Assembly (NCBI RefSeq): GCF_023015965.1
Contig: NZ_JALKAN010000001.1
Span: forward strand, 828,160-892,159
Source: Allomuricauda sp. F6463D
GTDB taxonomy: Bacteria; Bacteroidota; Bacteroidia; Flavobacteriales; Flavobacteriaceae
Direction of reading: 5' to 3'
Length of the DNA: 64,000 bases
Made by a program: the position numbers and the translations under genes. Under the pieces are notes generated by a model that was not told where the DNA came from, made no database searches, and worked only from the letters and a program-made list of their open reading frames with translations. Positions 32,812-41,525 of this stretch are shown here, one piece after another (within the stretch, counting starts at the first letter, position 1; the number at the start of each line of letters is the position of its first letter).

Positions 32812-33978
32812 TTACGATATCAATTTACATGTCAGCAAGTCACCCTCGTTAAGCTTTTCACCATCATCCACAAAAGCGAGTGCATTTCCCTTCGCCATGG
32901 ATTGAATCATAGAAGAACCTTGGCCATCCAAAACCGCTACATTTCCTTCCGAAACAAAGGCTTTTAAAAAGGAAGGGCGCCCAAATCGATTTTCATACCC
33001 ATGTTTTATTGGAAATTGATAGGTTGGCAAACCAGCCCTCCGATATCCCGATAATTTTTGAAGCAACGAAAGCACGTACACATAAAAACAAGTCAGCGAT
33101 GAGGCTGGGTTTCCGGGCAAAGCAAACACGAACTTATTGTCCTTTCTTCCAAAATACAATGGTTTTCCAGGTTTTTGAAATACCTTATAAAACAACTCTT
33201 TAACTCCATTTTTTTCAAGGGATTGTTTTACAAAATCATAGTCCCCCACCGAAATGCCTCCCGAGATAATCAGTACATCACAAGATTCCAAAGCCGCTTT
33301 GATACCTGCTTTTGTGGCCTCAAAATCATCCTGTATTTGTATTTTTTGATGATGCTTAAACCCGAACTGTTGTAATGCCCCGGCAATCGCGTAACTGTTG
33401 GATTCATAAATCTGTCCCTCCAACTTTGGTTGACCAGGTTTTACTAATTCGTTTCCCGTTGTGATGATGTTTACTTGAGGTTTTAAAAAAACTTCCAGTT
33501 GTTCAAATCCCAAACTTCCCATCAAGGCCAATGAGGGTGGGTTCAAAATATGTCCTTGTTCAAAAACCTCTTGTCCTTTGGTCAATTGCCCTCCTTTTTT
33601 ACGGACATTTTGTCCAGCTTTGGGCATTTCGTCCAAAAAAAGCGTGCTTGCTTCCACCGACGTTTTCTCTTGCATCATCACGGCAGAAGTATTTTTGGGC
33701 ACTTTGGCGCCTGTAAAAATCCGAACGGCCTCACCGTCGTTCATTAAAACCGCTTCGGAATCACCAGCAGCCACCTCCCCTACCAATTTATATTGCTGAT
33801 AAAGTCCGCACAGCGCATAACCGTCCATAGCGGAATTATCAAACTCGGGCACATCAAAAGGTGATACTGCTTTATTGGCAAGTGCGTACCCAAGTGCATC
33901 TTCCAGTGGCTTTGTTTCACTTTTTAAATTGATTTTTTGGTCTGCTATAATGCGTAGTGCTTCTTCTATCGTAACCAT
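32812..33978 (-). CDS. moeA: Molybdopterin molybdenumtransferase MoeA
   Basis: 388 residues. It inserts molybdate into adenylated molybdopterin. Visible motifs are FDVPEFDNSAMDGYAL, VRIFTGAKVPKNTSAVMMQE, the MoCF-binding core ISGGISVGDYDFV and the LPGNPASSLTCFYVYV loop. The C-terminal beta domain is present (from about 315). The start overlaps the moaA stop by one base (TAATG), which implies coupled translation. Confidence 0.96.
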   Translation of the reverse strand: MVTIEEALRIIADQKINLKSETKPLEDALGYALANKAVSPFDVPEFDNSAMDGYALCGLYQQYKLVGEVAAGDSEAVLMNDGEAVRIFTGAKVPKNTSAVMMQEKTSVEASTLFLDEMPKAGQNVRKKGGQLTKGQEVFEQGHILNPPSLALMGSLGFEQLEVFLKPQVNIITTGNELVKPGQPKLEGQIYESNSYAIAGALQQFGFKHHQKIQIQDDFEATKAGIKAALESCDVLIISGGISVGDYDFVKQSLEKNGVKELFYKVFQKPGKPLYFGRKDNKFVFALPGNPASSLTCFYVYVLSLLQKLSGYRRAGLPTYQFPIKHGYENRFGRPSFLKAFVSEGNVAVLDGQGSSMIQSMAKGNALAFVDDGEKLNEGDLLTCKLIS

Positions 33979-34970
33979 TAGCCCCCTATTGAAATCATTG
34001 AACGGTTTTGCTCGTAGTGTTCTGCATCCATCTTTACATCCATGCCATCACGGGAATGCTTTTTGGACTTTATGGCCTCCAAAATGGTCTGGTCTATCTT
34101 TTCCCCGTTCCGCAACGGAGTCAATAAATCGGTTTCGGAGGTTGCGAACAAACAGTTTTTCATTTTGCCATCAGCCGTTAAGCGAATACGGTTGCACTCA
34201 TCGCAAAAAGGATTGGTTATGGTACTAACAATGCCAAAACTGCCCTTATGACCCTTCACCTTAAAGTTGGTAGAAGTACTGTGCTGTGGATTTTTCAAGG
34301 TCTCTATTTCCCCGAACCCAGCACGAACGGTCTGCAAAATCTCATCTTTTCCAACTCCTTTACTCCAATCCCATTGGTTACCTTTAAATGGCATAAACTC
34401 TATAAACTTTGGAGTAATCTTTCTATCCTTGGTCAAAGCGATAAAATCGTTGATTTCCTTATCGTTGACTCCTTTTATCAGTACAATATTCAGCTTGATG
34501 TCCATATCCATATCGAGGGCCATCTCCAAGTTGCGCATAATACGCTGGTAGTAATCACGCTTAGTGATGAAGATGGATTTTGCCTTGTCCAAGGTATCCA
34601 GACTAAAATTGATTTTGCGCAGTCCAATTTTATCAAACAAGTCCAAATATTTATCTAAAATAATTCCGTTGGTAGTCAATTTGAGGGTAACACCCAATTT
34701 GGCCAGTTCCTCGACCAAAAAACCGAAATTCTTTCGAACCAAAGGTTCGCCGCCAGTCAACCGTACCGTATCCACGCCCAAATCCCTGAAAGTCCTGGTC
34801 ATCTCTATGATTTCCTCCAAGGTCATGATGCTGGGCTTTTCCATCAACTCAATGCCTTCTTCGGGCATACAGTAAAAGCACCGAAGGTTGCACCGGTCGG
34901 TCAATGAAATACGGAGATAGGTATGTGGCCTACCGAAATTGTCAATTATTTGTGGTTTCTGTTCAATCAT
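33978..34970 (-). CDS. moaA: GTP 3',8-cyclase MoaA
   Basis: A 330-residue radical-SAM enzyme that starts Moco synthesis from GTP. The N-terminal cluster cysteines are C27, C31 and C34 (DRCNLRCFYCMPEEG). The second cluster is in NPFCDECNRIRLTADGKMKNC. The C-terminal GG required by MoaA is present (ISIGG). The gene overlaps the MoaC-MogA fusion by 8 bases. Confidence 0.97.
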   Translation of the reverse strand: MIEQKPQIIDNFGRPHTYLRISLTDRCNLRCFYCMPEEGIELMEKPSIMTLEEIIEMTRTFRDLGVDTVRLTGGEPLVRKNFGFLVEELAKLGVTLKLTTNGIILDKYLDLFDKIGLRKINFSLDTLDKAKSIFITKRDYYQRIMRNLEMALDMDMDIKLNIVLIKGVNDKEINDFIALTKDRKITPKFIEFMPFKGNQWDWSKGVGKDEILQTVRAGFGEIETLKNPQHSTSTNFKVKGHKGSFGIVSTITNPFCDECNRIRLTADGKMKNCLFATSETDLLTPLRNGEKIDQTILEAIKSKKHSRDGMDVKMDAEHYEQNRSMISIGG

Positions 34971-35859
34971 GTCTTTTTCCTTCTATCACTTTAAATGCGT
35001 GCAGCACGTGCGGGAAAATTGCATCCATGGATTCTGCCGCTCCTTTGGTAGAGCCTGGCAGTGCCAAAATCAATTTACCGTCCTTTATGCCCGCAATAGA
35101 TCGCGAAAACATCGCATACGGCATACGTTCCTGCCCGTAGCTTCGCATTTGTTCTTCAACTCCTTTTAGTTTGATGTCCAACAAGGGCTCCAAAGTCTGT
35201 GGGGTAACATCTCTTGGCCCCACGCCCGTTCCTCCCGTAAAAATCACCATATCTGCTGTGGTATATTCCACTTTTTTGATGATTTCATCAGCTTCATCGG
35301 GAATGATACTTTTTTGGGATTCTACCCCCAGTGCTTTCAGTTTTTCAACAATGGCCTCTCCTGCCCTGTCTTCTCCTTTTCCTTTGGAAATAGTATCTGA
35401 ACAAACGATTACATCCGCTTTTAGGCCTTCAGTGTTTATGTTGAAGGAGGACTTCCCCCCTCTTTTCGATTTAAGTCGTATGGTGCCAATTTCAACTTTT
35501 TTATCAATCGGTTTAAGCATATCGTACATTGTCAAGGCAACAATACTAGCACCATGCATGGCCTCTACCTCTACCCCTGTTTTGTAAATGGTCTTTACGG
35601 TCATTGTAATAATGATGTCCAAGCCATCGATTTCATAATTGATTCCTGTGTATTCAATGGGCAAGGGATGACAATCGGGCAAGAGATCTGGGGTTTTCTT
35701 CACCCCCAACAATCCTGCTGCTTTGGCCATTTCAAACACATTCCCTTTGGGAACTTTATTGTTTTTGATGGCCTCAATCGTTTCCTGACTACTTGTCTTC
35801 ACGATGGCTTCCGCGGTGGCTTCCCGCAAGGTGTTCGTTTTATGTGTTATATCTACCAT
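34963..35859 (-). CDS. moaCB: MoaC-MogA/MoaB fusion: cyclic pyranopterin monophosphate synthase and molybdopterin adenylyltransferase-like
   Basis: 298 residues. The N-terminal half (1-150) is MoaC, with LLPDCHPLPIEYTGI and MHGASIVALTMYDMLK. The C-terminal half is a MoaB/MogA fold, with VIFTGGTGVGPRDVTPQTLEP and LPGSTKGAAESMDAI. MoaC completes the MoaA reaction; the MogA-like part adenylates molybdopterin for MoeA. The fusion joins step 1b and step 3 of the pathway and is typical of this phylum. It abuts moaE without a gap. Confidence 0.95.
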   Translation of the reverse strand: MVDITHKTNTLREATAEAIVKTSSQETIEAIKNNKVPKGNVFEMAKAAGLLGVKKTPDLLPDCHPLPIEYTGINYEIDGLDIIITMTVKTIYKTGVEVEAMHGASIVALTMYDMLKPIDKKVEIGTIRLKSKRGGKSSFNINTEGLKADVIVCSDTISKGKGEDRAGEAIVEKLKALGVESQKSIIPDEADEIIKKVEYTTADMVIFTGGTGVGPRDVTPQTLEPLLDIKLKGVEEQMRSYGQERMPYAMFSRSIAGIKDGKLILALPGSTKGAAESMDAIFPHVLHAFKVIEGKRHD

Positions 35860-36306
35860 TTACTTATTTACTTTCCATTGATGGGTTTCATCCTCAAAAA
35901 TCTCTTTACCAAACACGGGTACTTTTGCCTTAATCTCTTCCACAAAAAAGTTAGTGGCCTCAATCGCTATTTTTCTATGTGCGGAGGACGTGAACACAAA
36001 CAAACAAAGTTCACCAACGTTCACTTTTCCCAAACTGTGATAAATATGGGCACAGGTAATATCGAACTTGGCAAAAGCCGCTTCCCGAATCTCGTGGAAG
36101 ACCTTTTCCGCCATTTCCTCATAGGCCGTATAATCAATGGCAATTACAGTTTTCCCATCCACTTCGTCGGCCCTTATCTGTCCCAAGAAAATACTATGCG
36201 CGCCTATATTGGTCTTGCTTTGGTGATTGGCCACCGAATTGGCTATTTTCTCAGGGGGAATTGCCCCTTGAACAAATACTTTTTTTGGTTTCTTTCTATC
36301 CATCAA
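35860..36306 (-). CDS. moaE: Molybdopterin synthase catalytic subunit MoaE
   Basis: 148 residues. It transfers sulfur from MoaD thiocarboxylate to cyclic pyranopterin monophosphate. Motifs are GAHSIFLGQIRADEVDGK, SAHRKIAIEATNFFVEEIKAKVPVFGKE and the terminal HQWKVNK. The catalytic lysines lie in the VPVFGKE region. It overlaps moeB by 11 bases. Confidence 0.95.
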   Translation of the reverse strand: MMDRKKPKKVFVQGAIPPEKIANSVANHQSKTNIGAHSIFLGQIRADEVDGKTVIAIDYTAYEEMAEKVFHEIREAAFAKFDITCAHIYHSLGKVNVGELCLFVFTSSAHRKIAIEATNFFVEEIKAKVPVFGKEIFEDETHQWKVNK

Positions 36307-37309
36307 TTATTGTTTCTATACCGTCTTCCACATTTTTCAGGTTGTGAAAGTCAAATTCATTTTTAAGGATTTCTATAGCGTTTTTACTACGTTTACCAGT
36401 CTGGCAGAATACAAAAACCTCTTGATCGCTCGGTATTTCTTGGTGCCGTGATGTCAAATCTCCCAAAGGAATGTTCAACACCTTTTTTCCTTTTGGTTTA
36501 GGCTGTTCAAACACTTCGCGCACATCGAGGTACCAATGTTCCTTGTTTTTTAAGTTGCAATCAATATAAACAGGGGCTATTCCTGATTGACGAATTTTCG
36601 CTATCTCTTCAGGACGTTTGTTTATTTTGATGGTCTGCTCACTGGCCTGCATTATATTGACCAACTTTAATTTTCCCGAGAGCACTTCACCTACCCCCAA
36701 GATTATTTTAAGGACCTCTGCCGCCTGCAATGTTCCAAGAAAACCTGGCAACACGCCCAATACTCCCGTGGCCTCACAACTGATGTTCTGCCTAGTACTC
36801 TTTGGGAACACACAACGATAGGTTGGCCCATTCTTGTAATTGAATACCGAAAGTTGTCCTTCGTTTTTGTAAATGGAAGCAAAAACCCAAGGTTTATCGG
36901 CAAGTAAGCAGGCATCATTGATAAGATATTTGGTTTCAAAATTATCCGTGCCATCCAATACCACATCGTATTGTTTGATGATATTTTCCACATTTTCAAT
37001 CGTCAACGGTTCTTCAAAAACCTGAAATTGCACTTCACTATTTTGCTTTTCCAGGTGTTCTTTGGCGACAACGGCTTTTGGTTTTCCCACATCCGATTCA
37101 CAGAACAAAACCTGTCTGTGCAAATTTGAAATATCAACCTTATCATGATCTATTAGACCTATTTTACCCACTCCTGCCCCGGTTAAATATTGGGCCGCTG
37201 GACCTCCCAGCCCCCCAACACCAACAATCAACACTTTGGCATTGCGAAGTTTTTTCTGTCCGTCAGGTCCAACTTCAGTGAGTTTTATCTGTCTACTGTA
37301 TCTGCTCAT
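36296..37309 (-). CDS. moeB: MoeB/ThiF-type adenylyltransferase with C-terminal rhodanese domain
   Basis: 337 residues. It adenylates the C-terminal Gly of MoaD for sulfur loading. The E1-like domain (1-225) has VGVGGLGGPAAQYLTGAGVG, DGTDNFETKYLINDAC and ATGVLGVLPGFLG. The rhodanese domain (about 240-337) carries the sulfur-accepting Cys in VFCQTGKRS, so it can also load sulfur. The usual paired CxxC zinc knuckles of MoeB are not obvious. It overlaps moaD by 4 bases. Confidence 0.92.
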   Translation of the reverse strand: MSRYSRQIKLTEVGPDGQKKLRNAKVLIVGVGGLGGPAAQYLTGAGVGKIGLIDHDKVDISNLHRQVLFCESDVGKPKAVVAKEHLEKQNSEVQFQVFEEPLTIENVENIIKQYDVVLDGTDNFETKYLINDACLLADKPWVFASIYKNEGQLSVFNYKNGPTYRCVFPKSTRQNISCEATGVLGVLPGFLGTLQAAEVLKIILGVGEVLSGKLKLVNIMQASEQTIKINKRPEEIAKIRQSGIAPVYIDCNLKNKEHWYLDVREVFEQPKPKGKKVLNIPLGDLTSRHQEIPSDQEVFVFCQTGKRSKNAIEILKNEFDFHNLKNVEDGIETIIDG

Positions 37310-37542
37310 CCTCCTGCGAATGGTGGTAATAAAGCTATTTCGTCACCATCTTTTATTGTTATTGAATCGTCCAAATTTTGATTTACCGCAATTTGTACAG
37401 AATCCTTATCAGTAATGGTAAGTCCCTTCAGGCATTGTTCTTTCAACGCAATGGCAGTTAGTTCTCCTTTGAGTTCCATAACTTCTTCTGACTTTTCGGT
37501 AGCTTCCGCCACCAATCCAAAATATTTGACCGTTACTTTCAT
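37306..37542 (-). CDS. moaD: Molybdopterin synthase sulfur carrier MoaD
   Basis: A 78-residue ubiquitin-like protein that ends in the required GlyGly (LLPPFAGG). It carries the thiocarboxylate used by MoaE. Upstream it overlaps the MocA-like gene by 4 bases and downstream it overlaps moeB by 4 bases. Confidence 0.95.
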   Translation of the reverse strand: MKVTVKYFGLVAEATEKSEEVMELKGELTAIALKEQCLKGLTITDKDSVQIAVNQNLDDSITIKDGDEIALLPPFAGG

Positions 37543-38144
37543 AGGTCCATTTGCTTTAATCGTTTAACATCATCCTCGGTATCCACATCAAACCCTCCTT
37601 TTTTGAATGTTTCCGTACAAAAATCAAAATCTTCAAAATGCATCAATTTCTTAGCTCCTTCATCACCTTCCAATTTCAACAATAACTGGAATGCCGCTTT
37701 TCCAAAAATAGCAGGCACTCCAATAGTATCTCCATATTGGGAATACGTAGCTTTTGGGTTCTTCGTCAATTGGGTATGCACTAGCTTGATGAGATTGGAT
37801 TTTTCCAAAAAGGGTTGGTCGGATACCAAGAAGAGTACATGGTCCAACCCAGCTTCATCTTCCAAAGCAGCTGCTAGCCCCACTTTGATACTGGATGCCA
37901 TCCCTTTCTCCCAATCATTGTTAATGACCACTTTACATCCTTTTGTTTTAATTTTTTCTTGAATACTATCTTGGTTTGCTCCCAATACCAATATTTTTGT
38001 TCGGAAGCTCAATATATTTGCATTGTCCATGGCGTGTTCCAAGAGCGTCTTGCCCTTAAACCTTACCAATTGCTTGGGCCTTCCCAGACGACTGGATCCA
38101 CCTGCTGCTAAAACAACCACTGCTATGTTTTCTTCTGTACTCAA
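37539..38144 (-). CDS. MocA/MobA-like nucleotidyltransferase
   Basis: 201 residues of the nucleotide-diphosphate transferase fold with VVLAAGGSSRLGRPKQLV and VLFLVSDQPFL. Next to XdhC it most resembles MocA, which makes the cytosine-dinucleotide form of Moco for xanthine dehydrogenase-family enzymes. A GTP-using MobA is the alternative. There is a 4-bp overlap on both sides. Confidence 0.85.
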   Translation of the reverse strand: MSTEENIAVVVLAAGGSSRLGRPKQLVRFKGKTLLEHAMDNANILSFRTKILVLGANQDSIQEKIKTKGCKVVINNDWEKGMASSIKVGLAAALEDEAGLDHVLFLVSDQPFLEKSNLIKLVHTQLTKNPKATYSQYGDTIGVPAIFGKAAFQLLLKLEGDEGAKKLMHFEDFDFCTETFKKGGFDVDTEDDVKRLKQMDL

Positions 38145-39295
38145 ATGGATAGTTTTTGAAAGTAGTTCGCTATTTTATCGTGGATGGGTTCTGATTTTTG
38201 TTTGAGTGGCCTTGCATTTTTATTGGTCAATACACTTTGAATCTCCGCCAATACGGATAATCCTATTTCTGCTGGTGTTTCCGCACCTATTTCAAGCCCT
38301 ACGGGTGCATGGATTTTGTTTAGGTCATCTTTGGAAACTTCGACACCTTGCCCCGCTAGTTCGTTCAGCATCTGATTGTACTTTTTTAATGGCCCAAGAA
38401 TGCCGATGTATGGGATTTGCTGTTTTCCCAACAATAGTTTTAATACACTCAAATCATAATTATAATTATGGCTCATCAGTACAAAACAGGTGTGTTTATC
38501 TATTTTGATGTTCTCCAATGTTTCTTCGGGCTTTGCGACAATAACTTGGCACGCACCCAAAAATCGCTGTTTGTTCGCATGTGTTGGTCGACCGTCCGTT
38601 ACGGTAACTTTCCACCCCAATAGGTCTGCTTGTTGGGCAAGTAGTTGGGCGTCGTTCCCTGCGCCCACCAAGATTAAATGTACCGGAGGCTGGTGCAATT
38701 CCATGAAAACATGTTGTTTGGAACTTTGAGTTTCTATCTCAACAAAGCACGATTTGTCTTGCTCCAGCACCTTTTTGCTTTGAAAAAGCAATGCCGCTTC
38801 CAGCTCAGGAGGCAGGTTGATTTTCTTATGGACATGGACTTTATCTGTAATCAAAACAGTGCCAAGTTGTTTGTTTCTCTTCTCCAAATCAAAAACTATG
38901 GAAATGGCCTGAGCGGTATCATTCTTGACAACTGTTTGCAACAGCTCGCATGGATTGTACTTATCGGTATAGTCCAAGGGTTCAAAAAGCACTTGAATGA
39001 TGCCATTGCAGCCCAATTGTGCCCCGATGACCGCATCATCCTCGTCACTCGTGTCATACGTGACCAATTTATTTTCTTGTCTATCTAGTGCAAAAAGTGC
39101 CTTTCTTAGGGCGTCGCCTTCCAAACATCCCCCACTGATGGCCCCAGTGATATTTCCATACTCATCCACCAACATTCGTGCTCCGGCCCGTCGATAGGAA
39201 GAGCCTTCCACATGAACCACGGTGGCCATAATACTACCGATATCTTGTGATTTTAAATGTAAATATTTCGATATGATCACATTCAACTCCCTCAT
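38141..39295 (-). CDS. XdhC family Moco insertion/maturation protein
   Basis: 384 residues. The XdhC/CoxI N-terminal domain (about 10-75) has RRAGARMLVDEYGNITGAISGGCLEGDALRKALF in part. The C-terminal Rossmann domain (from about 195) has LILVGAGNDAQLLAQQADLLGW and CFVLMSHNYNYDL. XdhC proteins bind Moco, aid its sulfuration and hand it to xanthine dehydrogenase-family apoenzymes. Its presence says the operon serves that enzyme family, although none is in the window. Confidence 0.92.
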   Translation of the reverse strand: MRELNVIISKYLHLKSQDIGSIMATVVHVEGSSYRRAGARMLVDEYGNITGAISGGCLEGDALRKALFALDRQENKLVTYDTSDEDDAVIGAQLGCNGIIQVLFEPLDYTDKYNPCELLQTVVKNDTAQAISIVFDLEKRNKQLGTVLITDKVHVHKKINLPPELEAALLFQSKKVLEQDKSCFVEIETQSSKQHVFMELHQPPVHLILVGAGNDAQLLAQQADLLGWKVTVTDGRPTHANKQRFLGACQVIVAKPEETLENIKIDKHTCFVLMSHNYNYDLSVLKLLLGKQQIPYIGILGPLKKYNQMLNELAGQGVEVSKDDLNKIHAPVGLEIGAETPAEIGLSVLAEIQSVLTNKNARPLKQKSEPIHDKIANYFQKLSI

Positions 39296-40446
39296 AAGCT
39301 GACTGTTTTAAGTTGGTTTACGGCCTTCTTGATTTCGAAAACCGCTTTTTGGATATCTTCTGAAATAGTTTTTCGACCCGTGCTGATACGTAAACTCCCT
39401 AAGGCGGTATGATCCTCAATCCCCATCGCTTTTAGTACGTGAGAAGGAGTTATCAAGTTTGCATTACAGGCTGAACCCCGCGATACTGCCAATGTATTTA
39501 ATTGGCGAAGTAACTTGGTTCCATCAACACCTTTAAATGAAATGTTGGTCGTATTAGGCAAACGATTTTCTTTACCACAATTGATCGTTGCTCCCCCAAT
39601 CGTTACAAGCTCTTCTTCCAATTGATTTTGCAGGCTCAATTGCATTTGATAGTTTTCCTCGAGACTTTGCCCAACAATTCTGCAAGCTTCACCAAAACCT
39701 ACGATTCCAGGTACATTTAAAGTTCCAGGACGAAGACCCTTTTCATGACTTCCACCATAGAGGTGTTTATCAATCGATATTTTATTTTTTTTATTTAGAT
39801 AAAGTGCCCCAACTCCTTTAGGGCCATAAAGTTTGTGCGACGAAAAAATAGCAATATCAACTTCTAAATCTTGCAAATCGACAGGTGTTTTACCAACAGC
39901 CTGTGTAATGTCCGACATTACCGCCACTTGTTTTGTGTGTGCTATTTTGGAAATGGATTTTATAGGATGAATCAAACCTGTTTCATTGTTTGCCAGCATA
40001 ATGCTCACCAAAATGGTTGTTGATTTCAAGTTTTCTTTCAATTGGTTTAAATCAATGTTTCCGTTCTTGTCCACGTCCAAATAAGTGATATCAAAACCTT
40101 CAGATGCCAGAAAAGCCATGGTTTCCAATATGACCTTATGCTCTGTTTTAACGGTAACAATATGGTTTCCACGATTTTTATTTTTTCTGCAATATCCAAT
40201 CAGCCCAAGGTTTGCAGACTCCGTGGCTCCTGAGGTAAATGTCAACTCAACTGGCCTACAATTCACAAGCTTGGCCACTTGATTCCGTGCATTTTCCACA
40301 GCATCATCCGCATACCATCCAAAGAAATGGTCACTGCTTGGATTGCCAAAGTTTTCTGTAAAATAGGGCAGCATGGCATTTACCACCTGTGGGTCTACAG
40401 GTGTGGTCGCGTTGTAATCCAGATATATTTTATTTTTTCTGGTCAT
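39292..40446 (-). CDS. Cysteine desulfurase (NifS/IscS-like), first gene of the Moco operon
   Basis: 384 residues. It removes sulfur from cysteine and stores it as a persulfide. The PLP lysine is K205 in FSSHKLYGPKG and the catalytic cysteine is C327 in SRGSACNANL. As first gene of a Moco operon it probably supplies the sulfur for MoeB-rhodanese/MoaD and for the terminal sulfido ligand with XdhC. It overlaps xdhC by 4 bases. The leader contains a ModE-box-like palindrome. Confidence 0.93.
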   Translation of the reverse strand: MTRKNKIYLDYNATTPVDPQVVNAMLPYFTENFGNPSSDHFFGWYADDAVENARNQVAKLVNCRPVELTFTSGATESANLGLIGYCRKNKNRGNHIVTVKTEHKVILETMAFLASEGFDITYLDVDKNGNIDLNQLKENLKSTTILVSIMLANNETGLIHPIKSISKIAHTKQVAVMSDITQAVGKTPVDLQDLEVDIAIFSSHKLYGPKGVGALYLNKKNKISIDKHLYGGSHEKGLRPGTLNVPGIVGFGEACRIVGQSLEENYQMQLSLQNQLEEELVTIGGATINCGKENRLPNTTNISFKGVDGTKLLRQLNTLAVSRGSACNANLITPSHVLKAMGIEDHTALGSLRISTGRKTISEDIQKAVFEIKKAVNQLKTVSL

Positions 40447-40454
40447 TCAATTTT

Positions 40455-40478
40455 CGTTATGCATGTGCGTGCATAACG
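40455..40478 (-). promoter_or_regulatory. ModE-box-like palindrome in front of the Moco operon
   Basis: CGTTATGCA-N6-TGCATAACG is a perfect 9-N6-9 palindrome, 8 bases upstream of the cysteine desulfurase start. The E. coli ModE operator has the same architecture (CGnTATATA, 6 bases, TATATAnCG). A ModE-type protein is encoded at the other end of the same operon. Confidence 0.75.
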
Positions 40479-40608
40479 CAATTTAATAAGAATAACTGCT
40501 AATTGTTACAATTTTTGAATCAATTACGTTAAAAATCACTTAATATAAGTGGGCTTAACCTACATTGCGAGTTACCCCAGCTAAGCAATGAAAAATTAAC
40601 ATGAAATT

Positions 40609-40647
40609 TTTGTCCTCAAATACTATTAATCGTAATATTGCAATCAA
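40609..40647 (+). promoter_or_regulatory. arsR promoter with overlapping ArsR-box candidate
   Basis: TTTG (40609-40612), a 20-base spacer and TAATATTG (40633-40640) form a good -33/-7 promoter. ATTAATCGTAATATTG...CAA (40625-40647) covers the -7 box and recurs before the next gene at 41004, as expected of an ArsR operator that blocks RNA polymerase. Confidence 0.7.
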
Positions 40648-40659
40648 TATCATGTTACA

Positions 40660-40989
40660 ATGGGCTTGACCAAATCAGAAATATTTACCGATAAGCAGAA
40701 TCAAATTGCTCTATTTGCCAAAGTTTTTGGTCACCCTGCCCGTGTCGCTATCCTAGAACACTTATTTAAAATAAATGCATGTGTTTGTGGGGATTTAGTG
40801 GATGAAATAGGATTGGCCCAACCAACAATCTCCCAACACCTAAAAGAATTGAAAAATTTAGGATTGATAAAAGGCAATGTTGAAGGTACCAGTGTTTGTT
40901 ATTGTATTGATGAGGAGAATTGGAAAAAAATGAAAACTATCATGACTGATTTCTTGAACCAAGACCTGACCAAAAAAGATTGTTGCTAA
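40660..40989 (+). CDS. arsR: ArsR-family metalloregulator
   Basis: A 109-residue winged-helix repressor. The arsenic-sensing site type CVCGDLVDEIGL lies in the recognition region, followed by AQPTISQHLKELKNLGLI. The protein ends in a CysCys pair (TKKDCC) that could add ligands. It heads the arsenic operon and probably represses its own promoter and the second site at 41004; As(III) should release it. Confidence 0.93.
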   Translation: MGLTKSEIFTDKQNQIALFAKVFGHPARVAILEHLFKINACVCGDLVDEIGLAQPTISQHLKELKNLGLIKGNVEGTSVCYCIDEENWKKMKTIMTDFLNQDLTKKDCC

Positions 40990-41003
40990 AAAAATTTAAT
41001 TTA

Positions 41004-41026
41004 ATTAATCGTAATATCACAATAAA
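41004..41026 (+). promoter_or_regulatory. Second ArsR-box candidate
   Basis: ATTAATCGTAATATCAC...AAA repeats the sequence before arsR (40625-40647) with few changes, 10 bases upstream of the DUF6428 gene. It suggests a second ArsR-controlled start inside the cluster. Confidence 0.6.
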
Positions 41027-41035
41027 CATTTAGAT

Positions 41036-41503
41036 ATGAAACTTTCAGAAGTAAAAAATACCTTGAAACAATTGGATAAAATTGCCTTCCAATTACCTAA
41101 TGGTGAATTAGTGCCCAATCATTTCCACGTAACCGAAGTGGGAAAAATAACCAAACACTTTATTGATTGTGGTGGTACTGTCCGTAATGAAGAAGTGGTG
41201 AATTTTCAACTTTGGAATGCCAATGATTATGACCACAGACTTCATCCGGAGAAATTGGTTCATATTATTGAGCTTTCCGAAAAAACATTGGGAATCGATG
41301 ATTTGGAGGTGGAAGTGGAATACCAAGGTGAGACCATTGGGAAATTTGGCCTTGATTTTGACGGCACTAACTTTTTGTTGACCACCAAACAAACTGATTG
41401 TTTAGCGAAGGACCAATGTGGAGTTCCAACGGAAAAGCCGAAAGTAAAGTTGTCTGAGGTACAAAGTTCACAGTCCTGCGCACCGGGCAGTGGTTGTTGT
41501 TAA
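41036..41503 (+). CDS. DUF6428 family protein, cysteine-rich tail
   Basis: 155 residues of a family of unknown function that recurs in ars operons of this phylum. The core includes VPNHFHVTEVGKITKHFIDCGG and YDHRLHPEKLVHIIELSEK, with several His residues. The tail carries DCLAKDQCG and ends SCAPGSGCC, five or more Cys that could bind As(III) or another soft metal. It lies between arsR and the reductase gene and may act as an arsenic chaperone or scavenger. This is inference from composition and context. Confidence 0.85.
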   Translation: MKLSEVKNTLKQLDKIAFQLPNGELVPNHFHVTEVGKITKHFIDCGGTVRNEEVVNFQLWNANDYDHRLHPEKLVHIIELSEKTLGIDDLEVEVEYQGETIGKFGLDFDGTNFLLTTKQTDCLAKDQCGVPTEKPKVKLSEVQSSQSCAPGSGCC

Positions 41504-41525
41504 TTCCCAATAAACAAAAATAAAT

